This document shows, one piece after another, positions 1-5,115 of a stretch of 5,751 nucleotides of DNA. A program made the translations under genes and the position numbers. Position 1 is the stretch's first letter, and each line of letters starts with the position of its first letter. The notes under the pieces are model-generated. The model worked only from the letters and a program-made list of their open reading frames with translations. It was not told where the DNA came from and ran no database searches. The stretch comes from an uncultured Bacteroidota bacterium (GTDB lineage Bacteria; Bacteroidota; Bacteroidia; Chitinophagales; Chitinophagaceae), in assembly GCA_903912435.1 (NCBI GenBank), contig CAIWHI010000623.1, forward strand, positions 1 through 5,751. The letters run 5' to 3'.

Positions 1-804
1 AATGTTAAGTGTTAAATAGATTGCCCTTACCAATGCCAGGAAGGTGCGCGCCTTGCCTGTACCGGTATTGTACAAACCTGATTCAGGCTGATTTTCCATT
101 AACCAAGCACAAATATTAACCACATCTTTCACGTATATGAAATCGCGAATCTGCTCACCATCTTTATAATCTGGATTATGGGAACGGAAGAGTTTTACTG
201 CCCCATTTGTTTTTATCTGATTGAAGGCATGTATAATCACTGAGGCCATTCGACCCTTGTGGTATTCGTTGGGGCCAAAAACATTAAAGAACTTAAGTCC
301 GGCCCAGAATGGTGGACAATTTGGTTGGTTTAATGCCCAAATGTCAAATTCGTTCTTTGAAACACCATAAGGGTTTAAAGGCTGCAACTGTTTAATGATG
401 TCATGATTGTCCTCATAGCCATATTCACCATTGCCATAAGTAGCTGCAGAGGATGCGTAAACAAGAGGAATATGATGCTGCGCGCAAACCTCCCAAATAT
501 TTTTTGAATAATCGAGATTCCACTTTTTATGAACCTCATAGTCCATCTCGGTGGTATCGGTACGTGCACCAAGGTGAAAAACATACTTTATTAATCCGGG
601 ATGGCTTTTAATCCAATCGAAAAACTGCTCCCTGTGAACCTTATGAATGTATTTTTTGTCCTTTAGATTGGGTACTTTATGCTCATTAGAAAAATCATCT
701 ACCAAAATAAGTTGGGTAAAGCCCAATTCATTAAGGTAGCCAGTAAGATAACTACCTATGAAACCGGCAGCCCCGGTAACTACTATCACATCATTTGTAT
801 TCAT
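1..804 (-). CDS. hldD: ADP-L-glycero-D-manno-heptose 6-epimerase, 3'-truncated by window edge
   Basis: The enzyme converts ADP-D-glycero-beta-D-manno-heptose to the L-glycero form, the last step in making the activated heptose for the LPS inner core; it is cytoplasmic and NADP-dependent. Reading the complement from ATG at 804 gives 268 open codons to the window edge without a stop. The family is about 310-330 residues, so roughly the last 50 are missing. It is an extended SDR fold: the nucleotide-binding glycine motif TGAAGFIG is at residues 10-17, HLGARTDTTE at 77-86, SSAATYG at 118-124 with the catalytic-region Ser, and the YxxxK pair at Y146/K150 in NPYGVSK. KFFNVFGPNEYHKGRMAS (171-188) includes K183, which probably matches the second catalytic base of E. 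coli HldD. RDFIYVKDVV is at 220-229. The HKGRMAS and DTTE segments favour HldD over other sugar epimerases. The gene lies downstream of a terminator at 862-896, so it probably has its own promoter within 805-861; I saw only degenerate boxes there. Confidence 0.93.
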   Translation of the reverse strand, partial: MNTNDVIVVTGAAGFIGSYLTGYLNELGFTQLILVDDFSNEHKVPNLKDKKYIHKVHREQFFDWIKSHPGLIKYVFHLGARTDTTEMDYEVHKKWNLDYSKNIWEVCAQHHIPLVYASSAATYGNGEYGYEDNHDIIKQLQPLNPYGVSKNEFDIWALNQPNCPPFWAGLKFFNVFGPNEYHKGRMASVIIHAFNQIKTNGAVKLFRSHNPDYKDGEQIRDFIYVKDVVNICAWLMENQPESGLYNTGTGKARTFLALVRAIYLTLNI

Positions 805-861
805 GCTACTTTTATGAATTTTCTTAAGTGAAAGTATAGTATTGCAGAATAGACAATAATT

Positions 862-896
862 AAATAGCGTTGTATGCTAATGATGCAACGCTATTT
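862..896 (-). terminator. Hairpin terminator after the small membrane-protein gene
   Basis: The arms AAATAGCGTTG (862-872) and CAACGCTATTT (886-896) are perfect 11-bp inverted repeats. Three more pairs are possible inside them around a 7-nt loop, with a G-U pair in plus-strand RNA or an A/C mismatch in minus-strand RNA. It lies between two minus-strand genes, about 50 bp after the stop of the upstream one, and the minus-strand transcript continues UAUUUAAUUAUUG, a moderately U-rich tail. It most likely ends the 948-1244 transcript. The U tract is interrupted, so efficiency is uncertain. Confidence 0.65.
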
Positions 897-904
897 GTCA
901 TTTT

Positions 905-951
905 ATAATTGTTGAAATGTAGAAAACCTGATAGATTTTAACAACAATTAT
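905..951 (-). repeat. Nested inverted repeat overlapping the small gene's stop codon
   Basis: A perfect 10-bp inverted repeat pairs ATAATTGTTG (905-914) with CAACAATTAT (942-951). The right arm covers the TAA stop (948-950 on the complement). Inside it, 923-939 forms a second hairpin in minus-strand RNA: AAAATCT pairs with AGGTTTT through one G-U pair around a 3-nt loop. In plus-strand RNA this inner stem has a C/A mismatch, which fits a role in the minus-strand transcript. It could stabilise the 3' end or help termination at 862-896. The function is inferred. Confidence 0.45.
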
Positions 952-1244
952 TTATGTTCAGCAGCAGGTTTTTCAGCAGCAGGAGCTTCAGTAACAGGCT
1001 TAGCTTCTTCAGTTTTTTTAACTTCTTCAGCTTTTTTGCCTTCCTTTTCACCGGTAGCTTCATGTCCACCTTTCATCTCAGTCTTTTCTTTTCCTTCGCC
1101 TTCTTCACCACCTTTTTCGGCCTGGATAAAGTTAAGTGCAGCAATAAATAGGCCTACTATAATAACTACCAGCCAAAAGCCATTTTTGAAAGGAATAATG
1201 GTTTTATTTTCTTTTGGTTGATGTGAATGTGTACCGTGATCCAT
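948..1244 (-). CDS. Small single-pass membrane protein with Lys/Glu/Ala-rich tail, unknown function
   Basis: I do not recognise a family for this 98-residue protein. Three segments are visible. Residues 1-21 are polar, with a short His-rich start (MDHGTHSHQP) and lysines at 11, 14 and 20. Residues 22-42 (from GFWLVVIIVGLF to IQA) form one strongly hydrophobic membrane helix. Residues 43-98 form a low-complexity tail of Lys, Glu, Gly and Ala, ending in a Pro/Ala stretch with PAAEK followed by PAAEH. Those last units are a 12-bp exact DNA repeat (957-968 and 972-983) at a 15-bp period. Basic residues before the helix and acidic ones just after suggest N-in, C-out, with the tail in the periplasm, but the tail charge is mixed. 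The start is supported by a promoter-like TACATTTG box 19 bp upstream of the ATG. The two plus-strand ORFs overlapping it encode Phe/Ser-rich sequence and are its antisense shadow. It appears monocistronic, with a terminator downstream. Confidence 0.72.
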   Translation of the reverse strand: MDHGTHSHQPKENKTIIPFKNGFWLVVIIVGLFIAALNFIQAEKGGEEGEGKEKTEMKGGHEATGEKEGKKAEEVKKTEEAKPVTEAPAAEKPAAEHK

Positions 1245-1259
1245 GTTTAATTCTGTTAT

Positions 1260-1271
1260 GGTGCAAATGTA
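1260..1271 (-). promoter_or_regulatory. Bacteroidota -7 promoter box for the small membrane-protein gene
   Basis: On the minus strand this reads TACATTTGCACC, which contains a perfect TAnnTTTG -7 element of the Bacteroidota primary sigma factor. It ends 15 nt before the ATG at 1244, implying a very short leader. No TTG at the usual -33 spacing (about 17-23 bp upstream) is visible; the nearest is too far away. Its sequence nearly matches the box in front of ribBA at 5087-5098. Confidence 0.55.
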
Positions 1272-1320
1272 AACTTTTACTTTGTTTTTCTAAATAGTGG
1301 CTCAAAAAAATGTGGTGGGG

Positions 1321-1334
1321 AATTTGTACAAATT
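1321..1334. promoter_or_regulatory. Perfect 14-bp palindrome, possible operator
   Basis: AATTTGTACAAATT is identical to its own reverse complement. It lies about 50 bp upstream of the small gene's -7 box and about 270 bp upstream of the receptor start, between divergent genes, where a dimeric regulator could act. No regulator is encoded in the window, so the operator role is inferred from symmetry and position only. Confidence 0.35.
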
Positions 1335-1602
1335 GTTAGGGTGATCATAGAAATAGGAGGAGATTTGGTGGCATATATTTCCTGTAAATTTATTGTATTA
1401 TCATCTTTGTAAATGTTTGAAATCACTAATAAATATCAACGAAAATTTCCCATACATAGCATTCAGAATAGATAGAATATAGACATATCAATAAGAGATA
1501 TAGTAAATTAATACTGTTTTCATAATTACATAATCCTTTCTTAACGTGGATTCCTATTATTTGGCAAACCAATTTTAGAATTTTAACCCCAAATTATAAA
1601 AC

Positions 1603-2766
1603 ATGAAAAGAATTTTTACGGTAATTATCAGTTTATTGTGTTTTACTGGGACTTGGGCCCAGGAAACCACATCCGGTATCCAAGGAAAGGTTACTGATGA
1701 AAAAGGCCCCATTCAGGGTGCAATAGTAATGGCAACACACCAGCCTACTGGCACACGATATGGCACTGCAACAGAGATTGGAGGTAACTACTACCTGACC
1801 AACCTGCGCATAGGCGGACCATATACTATATCAGTAAATTTTGTGGGCTATGATTCAGTATTGCAAGAGGGTGTTTACCTGGTATTGGGCCAGGATTTTA
1901 GTGCTGATTTTAAACTTGAAGCTTCTAAAACCACATTAAAAGAAGTGACAGTAACTGGCAAGTCGCAGGACAAAGTATTTAACTCCAAAAGAACAGGAAG
2001 CGAAGAAACTATCAATCGTGCCCAAATCAATAGCCTTCCAACAGTATCGCGGAATTTATTTGATTTTATAAAGCTTACACCGGGGGCAGCCCCATCGAGC
2101 TTTGGGACAGCATTTGGCGGACAAAGTGGCCAGTACAACAACTTTACCCTTGATGGAGCAAATTTCAATAACTCATTTGGTCTTAGCAGCGTAGTAGGCG
2201 GACAAACCAATTCAGCGCCAATAAGTCTTGAAGCCCTCGAGCAGATGCAAATTTCCCAGACTCCATTTGATGTGCGTAATGGTAATTTTACCGGTGCCCT
2301 TATTAATACAGTAACCCGTAGCGGAACCAACGACCTGAAGGTAAGTATATATGACTATACTAAAAGCGCCGACTTTATAGGTTATAATGTAGGTAGCACT
2401 GTAGTACCAAAGCAAACATTCAATTACAACCTTTATGGTGCATCAATAGGTGGTGCAATTATTAAGAATAAAGTGTTTTACTTTCTTAATTATGAACAGG
2501 AACAAAGGACTGACCCTGGAACAAGCTATGTAGCGTCAACAGCTTCAAATCCTGCCACCCCTGGCAATGTAGCTAGTGTATCGGCTGCTAATGCTGATTC
2601 GCTGAATGCTTTGAAGCAATACCTGATGACAAAATATAATTACAATCCAGGTTCTTTCCAGGGTTATAGTTACCGTACACAAAGCAGTAAATTAACTGCG
2701 AAAATAGATTGGAACATTAATTCTAAAACACATTTACATTCAAATACAATTTCCTTAGCTCATTAA
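1603..2766 (+). CDS. N-terminal part of Oar-like TonB-dependent receptor (signal peptide, CarboxypepD_reg domain, plug, first barrel strands)
   Basis: As sequenced, this frame gives 387 residues. Residues 1-19 are a Sec signal peptide: basic MKR, a hydrophobic core, and a TWA/Q cleavage site. Residues 24-107 (GIQGKVTDEKGPIQGAIV to FKLEAS) match the beta-sandwich CarboxypepD_reg-like extension common on Bacteroidota receptors. EVTVTG at 114-119 resembles a TonB box. The plug covers roughly 121-244, with NFTLDGANFNN at 180-190 and the plug-end pattern GALINTVTRSGTND at 231-244. Early barrel strands follow (YDYTKSADFIGYN, KNKVFYFLNYEQEQR). The last nine residues, HSNTISLAH, come from the shifted frame and are not native. 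The start is the ATG at 1603, chosen because the signal peptide begins there; no strong Shine-Dalgarno sequence precedes it. Translated alone, this piece lacks most of the barrel and should not form a working receptor. Confidence 0.88.
   Translation: MKRIFTVIISLLCFTGTWAQETTSGIQGKVTDEKGPIQGAIVMATHQPTGTRYGTATEIGGNYYLTNLRIGGPYTISVNFVGYDSVLQEGVYLVLGQDFSADFKLEASKTTLKEVTVTGKSQDKVFNSKRTGSEETINRAQINSLPTVSRNLFDFIKLTPGAAPSSFGTAFGGQSGQYNNFTLDGANFNNSFGLSSVVGGQTNSAPISLEALEQMQISQTPFDVRNGNFTGALINTVTRSGTNDLKVSIYDYTKSADFIGYNVGSTVVPKQTFNYNLYGASIGGAIIKNKVFYFLNYEQEQRTDPGTSYVASTASNPATPGNVASVSAANADSLNALKQYLMTKYNYNPGSFQGYSYRTQSSKLTAKIDWNINSKTHLHSNTISLAH
2727..2763 (+). other. Frameshift interval within the receptor gene
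   Basis: The downstream frame has a TAA at 2724-2726 and the upstream frame has its TAA at 2764-2766, so the reading frame must change between them. The protein pattern places the lost base next to 2735-2736: CAT TTA CAT TCA should read CAT TTn ACA TTC, giving HLTFKYN, a normal barrel strand. There is no homopolymer longer than three at the inferred point; AAAA lies just upstream at 2725-2728. Confidence 0.85.
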
Positions 2767-2795
2767 GGGACGTTCAGGCCAGCAACAGTGGTTCT

Positions 2796-4865
2796 GTGAA
2801 CACCAGCTATGGAAGGACCCCTGGCCAGTATGCGATGCCTTTCTCCGGTAGCGGCTATACCATTAATAATAATGCGAATATATTCCTACTTGAGTTAAAT
2901 TCAACAATCTCTGGCAGGGTTTCAAATAAGGTTCAATTGGGTTATACCCAACTGAGGGACTTCCGTAATGCACTAACGTCTTCTCCATTCCCTTTAGTTG
3001 ATATCCTTGATGGGCATGGAAACCCTTATACTTCATTTGGCTATGAGCAATATACCTATGGCAATAAGTTGAATACTGATATTTACCAGTTTAATGATAT
3101 AATTACCTGGTTTAATGGAGATCATGAGATAATTGCAGGTACACAAAATTCATTGAAAACATACCAAAATGGGTTCTCCCCAAGTTACGAAGGCGTTTAC
3201 AGGTTCAACAGCTTATCTGATTTTTATAATAACAAACCTGCTGCCCGTTACGACCTTTCTTATACCCTTGACCCTAATGGTGCCTTCCCACTTGTTGGCC
3301 CTAAGGATGCAGAGTTTGGTTTTTTTGCACAGGATAAATACCATGTAGTACCAAACCTGTATATTACTTATGGCGTACGCATAGATATTCCTGTATTCTC
3401 AAATACATTCCTGGATAATAAAGTAGTGGATACATTGAATAAATTTGATAATGGTGTTGTGCTCCGCACAGGACAAACACCATCTATCAATCCACAGGTG
3501 TCTCCAAGGGCAGGTTTTAACTGGGATCCATTTAAAGACCACAAAACCCAGGTACGCGGCGGGATAGGCCTTTTCTCCGGTCCTCCGCCATTTGTTTGGT
3601 TCAGTAACCAGGCCAGTAACTCAGGGGTAGCTCTTTTTGGATCTGTAAGTAATGGCCAGGGCTATTATTTCAACTCTAATGTTGGTTATTACAGTGATTC
3701 AATACGTAAATCAATTGCAAGCTCAGGATCAGGGTTATCTAAATCTTATAGCCTTAATGTAACAGACCCTGACTTCAAATTCCCATTATCGCTTAAGTCA
3801 ACGATTGCTATAGACCGCAAACTTCCATGGGGTATAATTGTAACCGGGGAGTACAGCTACACCAAAAACACAAATGCAGCCTTTTTTGAAAACCTTAATC
3901 TGCCAACAACTGGTGTGGCTATCAACAATGGTGGTGATAATCGCCTCAGATACTCAAGTCAGGCTATTTATCCGGTTGGTGGTTCTTCAGCTGCATCGGT
4001 TACCAACCCTAGCATAGGGAATGCTATTTATATGACTAATGCAAAAGATGGGGGTTTTGTTTCTATGTTCTTTGTTCAGGCGCAGAAAAACTATAAAAAC
4101 AGGATATTTGGAAATATTTCCTATACCTATATGAATGCAAGGGATGTAATGGTAGGCGGATCTACAGCTTCTACTATGTGGAATTCAAAGCCAACTACCG
4201 GCAACCCTAATAACCCGGATGTAGGCTTTAGCAATGCTTATCTACCTCACCGTATAATAGCTTCATTCTATTACAGGAAAGAATATGCCAAGTATTTTGG
4301 ATCACAAGCCGGGATTATTTTTGAAGCAGCTCCATCAGGAGTTGGTTCTTATACTTATCAAGGCGATCTTAATAATGATGGAGGAACATCAAATGACCTA
4401 ATATACATACCAAAGAGCCAAAGTGAAATAAAACTTGAACCATCAAGTCCTACAGATACCCGCACCACTGACCAGATTTGGAGTGGTCTTAACAATTTTA
4501 TCTCACAGGATAAATATCTAAGCAGCCACAGAGGCCAGGTGGCCCAGCGAAATGCCCTTGTTTATCCCTGGTTTAAGAGACTGGATCTGAATTTTACACA
4601 GGATTTTTATATGAGTGTAAAACATTCAAAAAGGCATATGCTAAAGGTATCTGTTGATATATATAACTTTACCAACCTGATTAATAAGGATTGGGGTGTT
4701 TATCAAGTACCTAACTCAACAAGTTTCCTGAAGTTTGATAAGATGGATGTTGATGGAAAAACTCCAATATTCTCATTCCCGGTAACAACCAGTTCGTTTA
4801 AAAACGATATCGGTCTACAATCACGTTGGCAGATGCAGATTGGCGTGAAGTATATGTTTGATTAA
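2796..4865 (+). CDS. C-terminal beta-barrel part of the same Oar-like TonB-dependent receptor
   Basis: The frame is open from 2727, and its first possible start is the GTG at 2796, giving 689 residues. That GTG is almost certainly an internal valine (V399 of the restored protein), because family-like sequence continues upstream of it in the same frame. The fragment has no signal peptide or plug of its own. Barrel landmarks in restored numbering are SPRAGFNWDPF from 634, then the RGGIGLFSGPPPFVWFSNQ region typical of Oar-like receptors, and a DLNNDGGTSNDLIYIP loop at 922-937 that is conserved in these proteins and looks like an acidic metal-binding loop. The final strand, WQMQIGVKYMFD (1076-1087), has the alternating pattern of a barrel end, with the usual terminal Phe followed by one extra Asp. 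Without the first half it is unlikely to reach the outer membrane. Confidence 0.88.
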   Translation: MNTSYGRTPGQYAMPFSGSGYTINNNANIFLLELNSTISGRVSNKVQLGYTQLRDFRNALTSSPFPLVDILDGHGNPYTSFGYEQYTYGNKLNTDIYQFNDIITWFNGDHEIIAGTQNSLKTYQNGFSPSYEGVYRFNSLSDFYNNKPAARYDLSYTLDPNGAFPLVGPKDAEFGFFAQDKYHVVPNLYITYGVRIDIPVFSNTFLDNKVVDTLNKFDNGVVLRTGQTPSINPQVSPRAGFNWDPFKDHKTQVRGGIGLFSGPPPFVWFSNQASNSGVALFGSVSNGQGYYFNSNVGYYSDSIRKSIASSGSGLSKSYSLNVTDPDFKFPLSLKSTIAIDRKLPWGIIVTGEYSYTKNTNAAFFENLNLPTTGVAINNGGDNRLRYSSQAIYPVGGSSAASVTNPSIGNAIYMTNAKDGGFVSMFFVQAQKNYKNRIFGNISYTYMNARDVMVGGSTASTMWNSKPTTGNPNNPDVGFSNAYLPHRIIASFYYRKEYAKYFGSQAGIIFEAAPSGVGSYTYQGDLNNDGGTSNDLIYIPKSQSEIKLEPSSPTDTRTTDQIWSGLNNFISQDKYLSSHRGQVAQRNALVYPWFKRLDLNFTQDFYMSVKHSKRHMLKVSVDIYNFTNLINKDWGVYQVPNSTSFLKFDKMDVDGKTPIFSFPVTTSSFKNDIGLQSRWQMQIGVKYMFD

Positions 4866-4883
4866 TTACATTAATTTAAACTA

Positions 4884-4936
4884 ATTATCTAAAATAGGAG
4901 AGGGTCTAATTTAGGCTGTCTCCTATTTTAGATAAT
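4884..4936 (+). terminator. Strong intrinsic terminator after the receptor gene
   Basis: The arms ATTATCTAAAATAGGAGA (4884-4901) and TCTCCTATTTTAGATAAT (4919-4936) are an exact 18-bp inverted repeat. After one G/G mismatch, five more pairs form inside (GGTCT with AGGCT, two of them G-U), leaving a 5-nt loop. The 3' side continues ACTTTTTG, a run of five T. It starts 18 bp after the receptor stop codon and isolates the receptor from ribBA. Confidence 0.88.
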
Positions 4937-5012
4937 ACTTTTTGCACTATTATATACACAACCTTGATTTTCAGTTATTGAATTACCTGCTTTTTAATAC
5001 TTACGTTTTAGA

Positions 5013-5072
5013 TTTTAACTTTTGATTTTTGAATTTGCAAAGCATCGTTTTAACTTTTCACTTTTAACTTTT
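5013..5072 (+). repeat. T-rich tract with three exact copies of an 11-mer
   Basis: TTTTAACTTTT occurs at 5013-5023, 5048-5058 and 5062-5072, with related variants between (GTTTTAGATTTT, TTTTGATTTTTG, TTTTCACTTTT). The tract ends 14 bp before the ribBA -7 box. It could be simple low-complexity drift, or an AT-rich UP-like or bent-DNA region that helps the promoter. The repeat copies are seen directly; any function is inferred. Confidence 0.5.
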
Positions 5073-5086
5073 GCCATAGTTTGGAC

Positions 5087-5098
5087 TACCTTTGCACC
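5087..5098 (+). promoter_or_regulatory. Bacteroidota -7 promoter box for ribBA
   Basis: TACCTTTGCACC contains a perfect TAnnTTTG -7 element and ends 17 nt before the ATG at 5116, so the leader is very short. A TTTG lies at 5070-5073, but the 13-bp spacing is shorter than the usual 17-23, so the -33 element is weak or absent. The short leader and the sequence leave no room for an FMN riboswitch after this start. Confidence 0.6.
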
Positions 5099-5115
5099 TT
5101 CATTAAATTTAGGTC

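Larger units (their letters stand above)
1245..1602. other. Gene-free divergent intergenic region
   Basis: These 358 bp separate the minus-strand small gene from the plus-strand receptor gene. They hold the small gene's -7 box at 1260-1271 and a 14-bp palindrome at 1321-1334. For the receptor I see only one-mismatch versions of the -7 consensus: CATCTTTG at 1402-1409, AATGTTTG at 1412-1419, and TATTATTTG with one extra spacer base at 1555-1563. None has a convincing -33 partner, so no receptor promoter is called. The stretch 1420-1600 is AT-rich. It has no open reading frame of note, and no tRNA or riboswitch was recognised. Confidence 0.6.
1603..4865 (+). pseudogene. Oar-like TonB-dependent receptor, interrupted by a one-base deletion near 2736
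   Basis: The two plus-strand frames are halves of one outer-membrane receptor that imports a ligand using TonB/ExbBD energy; the substrate is not evident. Frame one reads through NSKTHL (L378, codon 2734-2736) and then runs nine unrelated residues to a stop at 2764-2766. The other frame is open from 2727 and reads TFKYNFLSSLRDVQASNSGSV straight into the downstream half. Adding one base near 2736 gives 1088 codons including the stop, a 1087-residue protein, within the usual 1000-1100 range of this family. Order: signal peptide 1-19, CarboxypepD_reg-like domain about 24-107, TonB-box-like EVTVTG 114-119, plug to about 244, then barrel to the end. Both halves look otherwise intact, so the lesion is recent or is a sequencing/assembly error. 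No SusD-like gene follows, and a terminator at 4884-4936 closes the unit. Confidence 0.85.

Noticed and set aside
375..584. Minus-strand ORF of 69 residues
   Set aside because: It lies wholly inside hldD in another frame on the same strand; the hldD frame carries all the family motifs.
954..1221. Plus-strand Phe/Ser-rich small ORFs
   Set aside because: They are antisense to the small membrane-protein gene, and their composition mirrors its Lys/Glu codons. They have no promoter or terminator of their own.
1480..1502. Possible hairpin or short repeats around GATAGAATATAGACATATC
   Set aside because: Only four-base arms pair, which is expected by chance in such AT-rich DNA.
1875..2415. Minus-strand ORFs of 151 and 67 residues
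   Set aside because: They are antisense to the plug region of the receptor, and no recognisable protein pattern is present.
2727..2766. Programmed -1 ribosomal frameshifting joining the two receptor halves
   Set aside because: The local sequence A CAT TTA CAT is not an X XXY YYZ slippery heptamer (His-tRNA could not re-pair on ACA), and no pseudoknot or upstream Shine-Dalgarno stimulator is evident. A plain deletion explains it better.
2796..2798. GTG as a genuine start of a separate 689-residue protein
   Set aside because: The same frame upstream of it encodes family-like barrel sequence back to 2736, there is no signal peptide, and no promoter or ribosome-binding site precedes it.
4937..5115. 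FMN riboswitch upstream of ribBA
   Set aside because: The conserved RFN-element sequence blocks are not visible, and the -7 box implies a leader of only about 15-20 nt.
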